Assembly: GCA_022651385.1 (NCBI GenBank)
Contig: JALCQR010000003.1
Span: 120,967-184,966, forward strand
DNA from: Clostridia bacterium
GTDB taxonomy: Bacteria > Bacillota > Clostridia > Lachnospirales > Anaerotignaceae
Reading direction: 5' to 3'
DNA: 64,000 bases
Shown: one piece after another, positions 1 to 7,176 of the stretch
Position numbering within the stretch: the first letter of the stretch is position 1
How the letters are laid out: every line of letters starts with the position of its first letter
The notes under the pieces: generated by a model
Databases searched by the model: none
The model's input: the letters and a program-made list of their open reading frames with translations, nothing else
What the model was told of the DNA's origin: nothing
Program-made: the position numbers and the translations under genes

Positions 1-322
1 CTATATAGGCATTTACAAAATATGAAGGATCATTGCTGAACTTAAAGTTTTTGTTTGTGCCCTCAAAAGCAACAAGCATGGTTTTAAAAAACGGCTGTGC
101 TTTCTCTTTATAGCTTCTTATAAACCTGCCGCCCCAAAATCCGACATGGTCATAAAGCTCTCTGAAATATCCCTTATACTCTCCGTAGACAATGTCATAC
201 TCAAACTTTATATATTCCTTTTGAGCGTTGTCCTCTGATGATTTTATCTGTACTATGTAACCGCCTGCCGGCAGCCTGTTCTCGCTTGCAGGTTTTACGT
301 TGTCCCAATTTATGTTAATCAT
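1..322 (-). CDS. Phage ssDNA-binding-like early protein (partial, runs off the left edge)
   Basis: An open frame starts at an ATG at 322 behind a CAGGAGG ribosome binding site and stays open for 107 codons to the window edge. The protein begins MINWDNVKPASENRLPAGGY and continues with beta-rich stretches (GGYIVQIKSSEDN, EYIKFEYDIVYGEYKGY). This resembles the small DUF669-like or single-strand-binding proteins that sit beside AAA_24 recombination ATPases in phages of Firmicutes. It lies 16 bases downstream of the AAA_24 gene on the same strand, so the two are co-transcribed. The role in ssDNA binding is inferred from context and overall look, and the C-terminus is not visible. Confidence 0.6.
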   Translation of the reverse strand, partial: MININWDNVKPASENRLPAGGYIVQIKSSEDNAQKEYIKFEYDIVYGEYKGYFRELYDHVGFWGGRFIRSYKEKAQPFFKTMLVAFEGTNKNFKFSNDPSYFVNAYI

Positions 323-338
323 TTGCTTGTCCTCCTGT

Positions 339-980
339 TTAATACTCTTCAAGTGCTTTTACAACCTGAACTATGTCGTTATCAATCTCAAAACTTTCAA
401 AAGCTCCCATAGGACTTTTTGCGGTACTGTTGTTTGCCTGCGTTTCCAAAATGTATCTGTTGCCTGACTTTTTGCTTAAAAGCACCGTTGTAAACTTGCT
501 TTCAAGACAAATCTTGTTAAGCTTTTTCCCGTTTGTCTTGATACGTGTAAACATATATCCGCTGTCATCCATATCAGTCTGCGTGTGAGCTGTAAAAATG
601 ATTGTCAAATCATCTCTGCAGGCATTGGCATAAACTATTAAGCCATACACAGACTGCGCCAAGTCCTGCCATTTGTCATAACCTTTTTCTTTTATACGTC
701 TCATTTCATCATCAATCATTATTCCGTTTAAAGTATCAATTACAACATATTTAAACAATGTTTGTGTCTCGTTTATTCTTTTTAAAGCACTGCGAATCTT
801 TTCCGTGTTTGATGTGCGGACATAATTTTTGTTCGCTTTATTGTACTGACTGCGCCAACCTTTCCAGCTTAAACCTTTGCCGTCACAATCTATGTAAAAT
901 GTTTCAGACGGGTTCAGATTGCGCATTGCCGTTGTTTTTCCGCTGCCGCTCTCGCCCATAATACATATAACCTTTGCCAT
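339..980 (-). CDS. Phage AAA_24-family ATPase, Sak4-like recombination protein
   Basis: The 213-residue protein has a Walker A loop at residues 9-16 (GESGSGKT) and a Walker B strand near residue 80 (YVVIDT). The length and layout fit the AAA_24 family of phage ATP-binding proteins, which includes the Sak4 single-strand annealing/RecA-like proteins. Sak4 proteins work with a phage SSB, and the neighbouring downstream gene looks like one. The gene lies between a Gp157-family gene (985-1473) and that SSB-like gene in a leftward early operon. The ATPase fold is seen directly; the recombination role is inferred from family and neighbours. Confidence 0.75.
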   Translation of the reverse strand: MAKVICIMGESGSGKTTAMRNLNPSETFYIDCDGKGLSWKGWRSQYNKANKNYVRTSNTEKIRSALKRINETQTLFKYVVIDTLNGIMIDDEMRRIKEKGYDKWQDLAQSVYGLIVYANACRDDLTIIFTAHTQTDMDDSGYMFTRIKTNGKKLNKICLESKFTTVLLSKKSGNRYILETQANNSTAKSPMGAFESFEIDNDIVQVVKALEEY

Positions 981-984
981 GCTG

Positions 985-1473
985 TCACCTGATTCTTAAA
1001 CTCTTGCCTTGCACTAACTGCGCAAAGTCTAATTGTGTGCCTTCCTTTAAGGCATTTTTAATGCTTTCCGTGTCTGCCTTAGGCGGCTGCGGTATTAAAT
1101 ACCGTTCAGGTATTTTTTTACCATTTATAAGCTGTACGGCAGGAGGATTTTTTTGAATTGTAAAACTGAATAAATCCGTTTTTATCTTTGTTTTTTCCAT
1201 GGCTTCCATTGAATTAAATATGTTCCCTTTGAGCCATTTAACACGGTTTTCAAGAGTTTTTCTGCGGCTGCTCAGCCTTGTTTCTTCTTCCTTTAACCCA
1301 TTGATATCGGCAGATATGTTCTTGATTATCTTGCCGTACCCGTCAGCCTTTTCAGACAGTTCACACTCTATGCACTGTAAGGTATTTTCAAGAGTGTCAA
1401 GGTCAATGTCGTCATTTTCAAGGTATTCAAATACGTTATTAAAATCAGCTGTCAGTTCGTAAAGTTTAGCCAT
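985..1473 (-). CDS. Siphovirus Gp157 family protein
   Basis: The 162-residue protein has a long coiled-coil region (residues about 45-100) rich in Lys and Glu. It ends with the Gp157-type tail, in which an FSFTIQKNPPAV segment precedes IPERYL and IPQPPKADTESIKNALKEG. Gp157 of Streptococcus phage Sfi21-type viruses is an early protein linked to phage resistance when expressed from plasmids; its biochemical role is not settled. A GGAGGAAAAAA site precedes the ATG. It is 4 bases upstream of the AAA_24 gene, an arrangement common in siphovirus early regions. Confidence 0.85.
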   Translation of the reverse strand: MAKLYELTADFNNVFEYLENDDIDLDTLENTLQCIECELSEKADGYGKIIKNISADINGLKEEETRLSSRRKTLENRVKWLKGNIFNSMEAMEKTKIKTDLFSFTIQKNPPAVQLINGKKIPERYLIPQPPKADTESIKNALKEGTQLDFAQLVQGKSLRIR

Positions 1474-1521
1474 TTTATTTTTTCCTCCTTTGTGCTATAC
1501 TAAATTTGAATGTTTTACTGT

Positions 1522-1552
1522 GCCGCTTTTGGGATTGCCGTCCCTAAGCGGC
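1522..1552 (-). other. Strong two-step hairpin in the phage early operon
   Basis: Seven-base arms (GCCGCTT and AAGCGGC) enclose an inner GGGA/TCCC pair and a short loop. The hairpin lies directly after the stop of the 1559-1774 gene and before the Gp157 gene. A T-run follows only on the plus strand; on the minus strand, the direction of transcription, no U-tract follows. A plain terminator is therefore unlikely, and an RNA processing or stability element is possible. Confidence 0.5.
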
Positions 1553-1558
1553 TGTTTT

Positions 1559-1774
1559 TTATAAACAATATTTTGTAATATTATCTATACACCCTTGTGC
1601 AATGGCTTTTTTCGTACACTTAATCTCGCCACCGTCTTCATACTCTAAGCCATTTATGCAACCTATCAAAGCGCCAACAATAGCACTAACTACGTCTATA
1701 GCCTCCCCTTTGGTTCTTATATTTGCCTTTCCATTGTTGTTGCATTTTATAGATACCTTCACACGCTTTTTCAT
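1559..1774 (-). CDS. Small phage protein of unknown function
   Basis: A 71-residue frame starts at an ATG preceded by a GGAGGGG sequence and lies in line with the other leftward early genes. It has a basic N-terminus (MKKRVKVSIKCNNNGK), a small hydrophobic stretch (VVSAIVGALIGC) and several cysteines. Short Firmicutes phage proteins of this look exist, but none with a known role is recognised here. Its support is the ribosome binding site, the operon position and its codon use. Confidence 0.6.
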   Translation of the reverse strand: MKKRVKVSIKCNNNGKANIRTKGEAIDVVSAIVGALIGCINGLEYEDGGEIKCTKKAIAQGCIDNITKYCL

Positions 1775-1807
1775 TTTTTCACCCCTCCGGTAATTTGCCT
1801 TGGTATC

Positions 1808-2551
1808 TCATAAAGCAATAACAACAGAATTATTTTCAATTTCTGACTCAAACTTATCATCAAGATAAGCCTTTATGGTCTTGCGTGCTGTTAATTTCCA
1901 CATTCCGCCGTCTGCCTCAACAAAATTAATTCCGCGCTCGTTTATTCGTATTAAGAATTCACTTTCAGGCTGTTCAACTTCCTGAAATGTTCTGTATGGT
2001 TTCAGCTTTACAATAGGTTTAATTGCGTCATTACTCTGTAATGCAATGCCTTTTTTTGTTACAACACTTGTTGCCAACCCGTTATCGTTGTATGTTACCT
2101 GTGCCCCTGTTGTAATATCAGACAGCAATTTTAAGGCATATATTGTATCTGCCGTATCCTGAAAACGAGTTCTTAATGCAATCATGGCCTGTTCAAAGCT
2201 TAACTGCGTACTCGGTTCCCAACCCGGTACGTCTGTCGCTTTTGCAATATAATATGTAGGTCTTATACAATGCCCCGAGTGCTCAAAAGGCTGTGTAAAA
2301 CACTCTACTTTCTCATGTGTTGGTACTGTTATATAAAGAGGTGTAACGTCACTGTATTTTGGTATACCTTCCGTTTTTACCATTTTTATAAGAGCATCAA
2401 GACTGTTTAAATTCAGAACATCAGGAAATATAACATCAGGAAATATTTCGCTGTATTTTCCGTCGTTTGTTACTACAAATAAATGTCCGTCAATCTCTTT
2501 CAATGTTGGTGCTGCCATTGCTTCAATTTTTTCGATTGCTTCTTTAATCAT
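1808..2551 (-). CDS. Conserved phage protein (DUF2303/YfdQ-like)
   Basis: The chosen start is the ATG at 2551 because AAGGAGG lies 7 bases upstream; an earlier in-frame Met at 2584 would overlap the previous gene and lacks such a site. The 247-residue product carries the motif set of a widespread Firmicutes phage protein: a PSTQLSFEQAMIALR segment mid-protein, KPYRTFQEVEQPES near residue 185, and FVEADGGMWKL near the C-terminus. The family is related to YfdQ/DUF2303 and is found in phage recombination and replication regions. Its molecular function is not known. Confidence 0.75.
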   Translation of the reverse strand: MIKEAIEKIEAMAAPTLKEIDGHLFVVTNDGKYSEIFPDVIFPDVLNLNSLDALIKMVKTEGIPKYSDVTPLYITVPTHEKVECFTQPFEHSGHCIRPTYYIAKATDVPGWEPSTQLSFEQAMIALRTRFQDTADTIYALKLLSDITTGAQVTYNDNGLATSVVTKKGIALQSNDAIKPIVKLKPYRTFQEVEQPESEFLIRINERGINFVEADGGMWKLTARKTIKAYLDDKFESEIENNSVVIAL

Positions 2552-2577
2552 TTTTATTTCCTCCTTAGAATTTATAA

Positions 2578-2946
2578 TTAACAAGATTTAACTAACTTAA
2601 GTGTTACTGGCTGGTCTTGTTCCTCACCATACAAATTCATTTGACCGGGTATTTGCGGCACCATTTCAACTACTTGAACATCGCTGTTCGAGTCAGAACC
2701 TGCAATATACAAATTCGTGCGTACAGGATTAGTAGACGCAAGCGCGCTCTTTGCGGTAAACTTAACACTTACATTGCTGCGTGAATCATCCGGCGCAAGC
2801 TCCATTGTAATAGTCAATTTGCGCTTGTCTGTGGCCTTTGTGTTTGGATCCATGATGTTGTCAATAATCCTGCTCATTTCGTAATCGGCACGCTCTATAA
2901 AAGCACCGTGCGCCATTTCAAGAATGGATTTTTTTAGATCTTCCAT
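2578..2946 (-). CDS. Conserved phage protein (often labelled replication terminator protein)
   Basis: The 122-residue protein has the pattern of a small phage family: an N-terminal helix (GAFIERADYEMSRIIDNI), DPNTKATDKRKLTITMEL, then beta strands with a KSALASTNPV segment. Proteins with this pattern are often named replication terminator protein in annotations, without proof. It lies 26 bases upstream of the YfdQ-like gene, and the two are found together in other Firmicutes phages. A GGAGGAGAAAT site precedes the ATG. The family match is by pattern memory; the function is unknown. Confidence 0.65.
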   Translation of the reverse strand: MEDLKKSILEMAHGAFIERADYEMSRIIDNIMDPNTKATDKRKLTITMELAPDDSRSNVSVKFTAKSALASTNPVRTNLYIAGSDSNSDVQVVEMVPQIPGQMNLYGEEQDQPVTLKLVKSC

Positions 2947-2948
2947 TT

Positions 2949-3185
2949 TTATTTCTCCTCCTTAATAAAATTAATTATTTCTTTGTTCATGGCCTTTGTT
3001 AAAGACCCATAATCATAACCTTTGCTGTACCCTTCATCATAGCCTTTATAGTATTGGCGATATTTTTCATATTCGTTTTCTTGGCTCTGCTGTTTTATTT
3101 TGTCTCTTAATTTGTCGTTTTTGTAATCTGCATAAAGCCAGCCGAGAATTGCTGTGCCAAACAAGATTGTTAATACAGGTATCAT
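2949..3185 (-). CDS. Small membrane-anchored phage protein
   Basis: A 78-residue protein has one N-terminal transmembrane helix (residues 3-20, PVLTILFGTAILGWLYAD). A charged helical part follows, with a tyrosine/glycine-rich repeat (YYKGYDEGYSKGYDYG). It starts 2 bases after the stop of the upstream gene and ends 2 bases before the next start, so it is tightly packed in the early operon. A GAGGAGGGATAAGC ribosome binding site precedes the ATG. No function is recognised. Confidence 0.6.
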   Translation of the reverse strand: MIPVLTILFGTAILGWLYADYKNDKLRDKIKQQSQENEYEKYRQYYKGYDEGYSKGYDYGSLTKAMNKEIINFIKEEK

Positions 3186-3187
3186 GC

Positions 3188-3409
3188 TTATCCCTCCTCT
3201 GACAGATATGCTTCAATCTTTTTTGCAGTAGCCTTTCCAATACCTTTTATTTTGCCCTCCTTTACTGCGTAAATAACTCCGGCCGCACCGTCTGTAATGC
3301 CGACTTTATACGCCTTAGTGCATAAGCCCTGACAGAATTCACTCATTTGGCCATGGTCCATTTTTTTAACCTGCTTGTATCTGTCTCTATTCAAAACAAA
3401 CGCTTTCAT
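3188..3409 (-). CDS. Small phage protein with a helix-hairpin-helix-like C-terminus
   Basis: The ATG at 3409 is preferred because AGAGGTGG lies just upstream and because a longer reading to 3484 would overlap the neighbouring gene by 62 bases. The 73-residue product ends with KEGKIKGIGKATAKKIEAYL. This resembles a helix-hairpin-helix DNA-binding motif of the GIGxxxAxxI type. Such a motif suggests contact with DNA backbone in replication or recombination, but that is inference. It belongs to the leftward early operon. Confidence 0.6.
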   Translation of the reverse strand: MKAFVLNRDRYKQVKKMDHGQMSEFCQGLCTKAYKVGITDGAAGVIYAVKEGKIKGIGKATAKKIEAYLSEEG

Positions 3410-3422
3410 TTTCCCACCTCTC

Positions 3423-3662
3423 TTAATGAGGTCCTTTTTGTATGTTTCGTAAAGCTTGAGAAAAATTTGAAACCGCTTCATCAAGCTTTATAGGCTTAAT
3501 TTCTGGATAATCATAGTCAGGCAAATCATTGTCATAGTAACTAAGTGTTACACTTGCAGCTTTCGTAAGAGCTCTCAACTCTTCAGGAGTTGCATTTTCC
3601 TTGTTTGCGGTCCTGACAATTAAATCCGTCAAAGCATTTAAAATCTTTTCTTTGTTTTCCAT
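3423..3662 (-). CDS. Small phage protein of unknown function
   Basis: A 79-residue, mostly helical and acidic protein (MENKEKILNALTDLIVRTAN) with a clear AAGGAGGCACAAAA site before the ATG. The middle is rich in Asp, Tyr and Pro. It lies in the leftward early operon between a possible non-ATG gene (3583-3876) and the HhH-like gene. No family is recognised. Confidence 0.6.
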   Translation of the reverse strand: MENKEKILNALTDLIVRTANKENATPEELRALTKAASVTLSYYDNDLPDYDYPEIKPIKLDEAVSNFSQALRNIQKGPH

Positions 3663-3876
3663 TTTTGTGCCTCCTTGAATACTTTAGTCTTGTGAACCAG
3701 TACCATAACAAATCCTTAATTGTGCTGGTCCGTACTTTTGAAATAGGACATTCGGCAAACATAGGATACTTGCCTCCTAAATCCTTTAATAGCCGGATTT
3801 TTTTAATTCCAAAGAGCCCTGTTTCAATTTCAATAACATACTTGCCGGATGAAACGGAAAAGTCTATACAAGTCGT
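3583..3876 (-). CDS. Possible small phage gene with an ACG start codon
   Basis: A minus-strand frame of 97 codons opens at ACG (3876-3874), 8 bases after a GGAGG. No ATG, GTG or TTG is in frame between the upstream stop and this point. The predicted product, beginning with CIDFSVSSGKYVIEIETG after the start, reads like a real beta-rich protein (VIEIETGLFGIKKIRLLKDLGGK). The tail overlaps the next gene by 80 bases, which suggests a lost stop codon. An internal ATG at 3759, also behind AGGAGG, is an alternative start. It may be a decaying gene or one that uses a rare start. Confidence 0.4.
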   Translation of the reverse strand, partial: TTCIDFSVSSGKYVIEIETGLFGIKKIRLLKDLGGKYPMFAECPISKVRTSTIKDLLWYWFTRLKYSRRHKNGKQRKDFKCFDGFNCQDRKQGKCNS

Positions 3877-3919
3877 TTTTCTCGCCTCCTTCGTTTATGC
3901 AAGCAGAACACTGAAATAA

Positions 3920-4096
3920 TCAGTTTGTTACTGCATACTTTTTTATGAAGCTTTCAACAGAGCTTTCAGGTATGTACATCTTCTTTGTGCTGTAAACCAG
4001 ATATGTTAATTTTCCGGACTTGCAAAGATTCCGCACAGTCTGTGGAGATGTGGAAAGCAGTTCTGCAACTTCTTTTACGGTCAATAGCTGTGCCAT
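3920..4096 (-). CDS. Excisionase-like helix-turn-helix protein
   Basis: A 58-residue protein starts at the ATG at 4096, with an AAGGA-type site upstream. It reads MAQLLTVKEVAELLSTSPQT and continues with VRNLCKSGKLTYLVYSTKKM, then IPESSVESFI. This is the HTH_17/MerR-like winged helix of small excisionases and DNA-binding proteins: helix 1 TVKEVAELL, recognition helix SPQTVRNLC, wing GKL. It lies 17 bases downstream of the Cro-like gene. A directionality factor for the integrase at 5744-7021 is the likely role, inferred from family and location. Confidence 0.75.
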   Translation of the reverse strand: MAQLLTVKEVAELLSTSPQTVRNLCKSGKLTYLVYSTKKMYIPESSVESFIKKYAVTN

Positions 4097-4113
4097 ATTA
4101 GCATCATCCTTCC

Positions 4114-4323
4114 TTAGCTCGCTTTGTCCGGCTTAAAGAAATCTTCCGGAGGTGTTTTTAAAAATTTACAAATTAATAAAAATTCATCGGCTCTTAATTT
4201 CCTCTTGCCACTTATGGAATTATGTAAAACGTTCCGTGAGAGCCCCGTGTGTCTTGCAATAGTGGAAACTGTTATTCCTTGCTCTTTTATGTAATTAGCT
4301 ATTTCTTTTGTAACGTTAGGCAT
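4114..4323 (-). CDS. Cro-like HTH regulator
   Basis: The start at 4323 follows AAGGAAGG by 8 bases; upstream in-frame codons run through the promoter and operators and are not used. The 69-residue protein has one Xre-type helix-turn-helix (residues about 17-52): GITVSTIARHTGLSRNVLHN followed by SISGKRKLRADEFLLICKFL. It is transcribed leftwards from the promoter at 4367-4395, divergently from the CI-like repressor. By position it is the Cro-equivalent that opens the lytic early operon. Confidence 0.8.
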   Translation of the reverse strand: MPNVTKEIANYIKEQGITVSTIARHTGLSRNVLHNSISGKRKLRADEFLLICKFLKTPPEDFFKPDKAS

Positions 4324-4366
4324 TATATATCTTCCTTCCTTTGTCGCTATTTTAGCTACTAAATAA

Positions 4367-4395
4367 ATTATATTCTTTGTTTTAGCGAATGTCAA
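4367..4395 (-). promoter_or_regulatory. Leftward early phage promoter
   Basis: On the minus strand, TTGACA (4395-4390) and TATAAT (4372-4367) are separated by exactly 17 bases, a consensus sigma-A promoter. A TTCGCTAA operator-like half-site lies in the spacer. The promoter would drive the Cro-like gene and the whole leftward early operon. Confidence 0.85.
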
Positions 4396-4412
4396 TATCA
4401 TTTTGAAAAATA

Positions 4413-4433
4413 TTTTCGTCAAATTAGCGAAAA
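4413..4433. promoter_or_regulatory. Candidate repressor operator
   Basis: A dyad of TTTTCG and CGAAAA arms around an A/T-rich centre lies between the two divergent promoters. The TTAGCGAA half-site recurs at 4382-4389 within the leftward promoter spacer, and TCGCTA occurs at 4344-4349. Repeated half-sites in this position are typical of CI/Cro operators. Confidence 0.6.
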
Positions 4434-4438
4434 AAACA

Positions 4439-4467
4439 TTGACTTGCTTTGCAATGCAATTTATAAT
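4439..4467 (+). promoter_or_regulatory. Rightward promoter of the repressor gene
   Basis: TTGACT (4439-4444) and TATAAT (4462-4467) are 17 bases apart. The promoter faces the CI-like repressor gene at 4499, with the AAGGAG ribosome binding site about 10 bases before the ATG. It is back to back with the leftward early promoter, the usual lysogeny switch. Confidence 0.85.
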
Positions 4468-4498
4468 TAACTTATAGAAAAATTAAGGAGATACCAAA

Positions 4499-4948
4499 AT
4501 GACAAAAGGTGATATCGCAAAACTTTTAAAGGATAGCAGGATTAAAGCAGGTTTTGAAGCTAAAGAAGTAGCTGAAAAACTAATTGAATTAGGCGCTATC
4601 AAAAGCGTTAAATCATTTTATAATTGGGAGAGTGGAAGAACTCAGCCTGACGCAGACACATTTATGTACCTTTGCAACCTTTACAAGATAAAGAATGTCC
4701 TCGAAACATTCGGCTATAAAGGTTTTGATGACGTGCAAGAAGTATCCAACGCCTACGAAAAAGCGGACATAAAGACTAAAAATATAGTTCGTTACGCTCT
4801 TGGTTTGCCAACATTAGATGAAGAAGAACCAAAAGTTAAACTTGCAGCACGAGGCGGATATATAGAGCTGACTGAAGATGAAGCAAAAGACTTAGCTGAA
4901 AGCGCTAAAAAAGCTCCTGATGAATCAGGAAATAAAGATTTGTTCTAA
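4499..4948 (+). CDS. CI-like phage repressor (Xre family HTH)
   Basis: The 149-residue protein has an N-terminal helix-turn-helix (residues about 3-60) with the typical WESGRTQPDADTFMYLCNLY segment. A linker and a short acidic C-terminal part follow. No serine/lysine peptidase dyad is visible, so self-cleavage of the LexA/lambda CI type is not expected. The next gene is an ImmA/IrrE metallopeptidase, which in Bacillus ICEBs1 inactivates the partner repressor by cleavage. The same partnership is inferred here. It is transcribed from the promoter at 4439-4467. Confidence 0.8.
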   Translation: MTKGDIAKLLKDSRIKAGFEAKEVAEKLIELGAIKSVKSFYNWESGRTQPDADTFMYLCNLYKIKNVLETFGYKGFDDVQEVSNAYEKADIKTKNIVRYALGLPTLDEEEPKVKLAARGGYIELTEDEAKDLAESAKKAPDESGNKDLF

Positions 4949-5033
4949 TAATTTCCAGTAATATAATGCATATTTTTCGACAAAATTCTACAATTTTCTT
5001 GAATAATAAAGTTCAGGAGGCTTGTAGAATACT

Positions 5034-5621
5034 ATGTATAACGAATACAAGAAATCGAGAAATAAGGCGTGGGAGGTATTATTAGACTGTGGAATTAAAA
5101 GTTTACCTGTTGATTTAGGTTTAATTGCTCGGCGTTATAACTTAAAAATTGTAGCATATTCAAAAACCACCCTTTTTCAGGTGTTCAATACTGCTGTTAA
5201 GAATGGCGACGGTTTTATTGCTAAAGTAGATAATCAAAAAGAAATTTTTATAAATGATAAGATAAATAATCGAAATCGCCGGCGCTTCACTCTTGCACAC
5301 GAATTAGGGCATGGACTTTTAGAACATAATATCGGAAAAATCCATTACCGGAACAGTGAAATTGACAACCAAAGCAACATACAAGAATTTGAAGCAAACA
5401 TATTTGCGAGAGACATTCTAATGCCTACTACAGTATTAGCCGCGCTGAATGTACATACAGTGGAAGAAATAATGAATTTGTGTGATATATCTCGTTTGAG
5501 TGCAGAAATAAGGTTAAAACGGCTTGTAGAATTATATAAAAGAAATATGTTTAATATACACCCACTTGAAAAACAAGTGCGAAAACAATTTAGTGAATTT
5601 ATAAATACATACCAAAAATAA
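5034..5621 (+). CDS. ImmA/IrrE family metallopeptidase
   Basis: The 195-residue protein carries the zinc protease motif HELGH at residues 89-93, with a downstream Glu-containing segment (QEFEANIFARDILMP) that supplies the third ligand in this family (M78/DUF955). ImmA of ICEBs1 and related phage proteins cleave the neighbouring repressor when the host signals DNA damage or activation. The gene lies 85 bases after the CI-like repressor on the same strand. An AGGAGG site lies about 16 bases before the ATG, rather far; GTAGAATACT fills the gap. It probably controls prophage induction. Confidence 0.85.
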   Translation: MYNEYKKSRNKAWEVLLDCGIKSLPVDLGLIARRYNLKIVAYSKTTLFQVFNTAVKNGDGFIAKVDNQKEIFINDKINNRNRRRFTLAHELGHGLLEHNIGKIHYRNSEIDNQSNIQEFEANIFARDILMPTTVLAALNVHTVEEIMNLCDISRLSAEIRLKRLVELYKRNMFNIHPLEKQVRKQFSEFINTYQK

Positions 5622-5632
5622 ATAAAAAAAAT

Positions 5633-5652
5633 CCCTCTGTTCCAGCAGAGGG
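5633..5652 (+). terminator. Terminator after the immA-like gene
   Basis: CCCTCTG and CAGAGGG form a 7-base stem with a TTC-type loop, flanked by A-runs on both sides. It separates the repressor/immA unit from the integrase gene. Confidence 0.6.
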
Positions 5653-5743
5653 AAAAAGTGTAGATAGAAAGGCTTAATATAAAAGTTCGTTTATACTATA
5701 GCACTTTCTTCCACTAACGAAAAGCCAAAAGAGGTGCATTTTC

Positions 5744-7021
5744 ATGAAAACTGTAAGAGTAAAGAAACGTGGTAATTTGTATCAGTACGAGTTTGAGTTA
5801 GGCATGGTCAGCGGCAAACGTAAGACTTGTACAAAGTCCGGTTTTGCGACCGAGGAAGAAGCCTACAATGCAGGCATTAAAGCAATGTCAGAATATAACG
5901 CAACTGGTACAATATATAAGCCATCTGATATGGCGTTGATAGATTATCTTGACTGGTGGTATAAACGCCAAATAGAAACAGATAAGCGCCCAAATACACA
6001 AATTAAATATAAAACGGCTATTGATACTTTTATAAGGCCAAGTTCAATAGCAAACATTAAGCTTAAAAATCTTACGCCATTAACGATTGATAAATGGATA
6101 AATCAAGCTGCACAAGAAACATACATGAGTAACGGTATAAACAAAAATTACAGCCAATCTACAATCAATGGAGCCTTTAATTTAATGAAAGGTGCTCTAA
6201 AGTACGCCGTATACCCTTCAATGTATATAAAGGAAAATCCGGCTATTTATGTAAAGCCGCCAAAAGTAAGTAAGCCTACTGAAAAGCGGAACATCATAAG
6301 TGTACATGATTTCAATGTAATATGTGAAAAGTTTCCGCGATTAAAAGTAAGTCTTATGGTTGGCTTTTATACTGGTATGCGAATCGGCGAGATATGTGCT
6401 CTTACATGGCCGGATATAGACATGGATAACAGAATAATACATGTTTCAAAACAGCTAAATCTCTATAAAGGAAAATATATGTTTGCAGAACCAAAAACAC
6501 AAACATCAAATCGAGACATTTTCTTTGGAGAAACGCTATTCCAGTATTTTAAAACCTTAAAGAAACAACAAGCCGAAAGTCGATTAAAATATGGAGAATA
6601 TTATATCATGAATGTCATAAATGAAAATAATACAATAACGCCAGCTTATGCAAACTCAGTTGCAGGTAAAAAATGCGCTGATTTTGTGGTATGCCAACAA
6701 GGCGGCAAATTTTATCACTCAAAAGAGTTACAACACTATGACGGCCAAATTTCTGACATTCTTGGTTATAAATTTAGTTTTCATTGTTTGCGCCATACGC
6801 ATGCAACAATGTTACTCGAAGCAGGTGTCGATATGAAGCTTGTACAAGAAAGACTTGGACATTCTTCCATTGTTACTACAGCAGATACCTACTCTCACAC
6901 AACAAAATCTATGGCAAAAAATGTTGCCGGCAAACTTGACTCTTTTTTGCAGACAGATTGCGGACAAGTTAAGAACACAGATATTGAAAATGATTTTGCA
7001 GACAAAATGCAAACAAATTAA
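5744..7021 (+). CDS. int: Tyrosine site-specific integrase
   Basis: The 425-residue protein has an N-terminal Arm-DNA-binding domain (residues 1-55), a SAM-like core-binding domain (about 60-170) and a C-terminal catalytic domain. Active-site residues are visible: Arg213 (TGMRIGE), His347 and Arg350 (FHCLRHTH), His373 (LGHSS) and nucleophile Tyr383 (DTYSHT). It is the size of Tn916/phage-type integrases of Firmicutes. An AGAGG site precedes the ATG. The gene is the last of the prophage, and its 3' end points at the 6S RNA gene, the likely attachment site. Confidence 0.93.
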   Translation: MKTVRVKKRGNLYQYEFELGMVSGKRKTCTKSGFATEEEAYNAGIKAMSEYNATGTIYKPSDMALIDYLDWWYKRQIETDKRPNTQIKYKTAIDTFIRPSSIANIKLKNLTPLTIDKWINQAAQETYMSNGINKNYSQSTINGAFNLMKGALKYAVYPSMYIKENPAIYVKPPKVSKPTEKRNIISVHDFNVICEKFPRLKVSLMVGFYTGMRIGEICALTWPDIDMDNRIIHVSKQLNLYKGKYMFAEPKTQTSNRDIFFGETLFQYFKTLKKQQAESRLKYGEYYIMNVINENNTITPAYANSVAGKKCADFVVCQQGGKFYHSKELQHYDGQISDILGYKFSFHCLRHTHATMLLEAGVDMKLVQERLGHSSIVTTADTYSHTTKSMAKNVAGKLDSFLQTDCGQVKNTDIENDFADKMQTN

Positions 7022-7156
7022 TATATTTTTTTGTCATAAACCACGCAAAGCCTTGATTTTACTAACAATATATTCTTATTATGATATATAATATGGATAT
7101 GCCGTAATTAACAAAAAAATTATAAAAAACCCCGGGATGCCGTTCCTGTTTTTTGA

Positions 7157-7176
7157 CACCTAACCTAAGTTAGGTG
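7157..7176. repeat. Perfect 8-base inverted repeat at the 6S RNA 3' end
   Basis: CACCTAAC and GTTAGGTG flank a CTAA loop. An outer GACACC/GGTGTC pair overlaps the arms, so two alternative hairpins are possible. The dyad sits where the integrase element meets the 6S gene. It could be part of the 6S terminator or the integrase core site. Confidence 0.55.

Noticed and set aside
3665-3919. An 84-codon plus-strand frame inside the prophage early region
   Set aside because: It lies against the direction of all neighbours, lacks a good ribosome binding site and is antisense to the more protein-like frame at 3583-3876.
7157-7176. Hairpin read as a plain rho-independent terminator of 6S RNA
   Set aside because: On the minus strand no U-tract follows the stem, so it is listed as an inverted repeat only.
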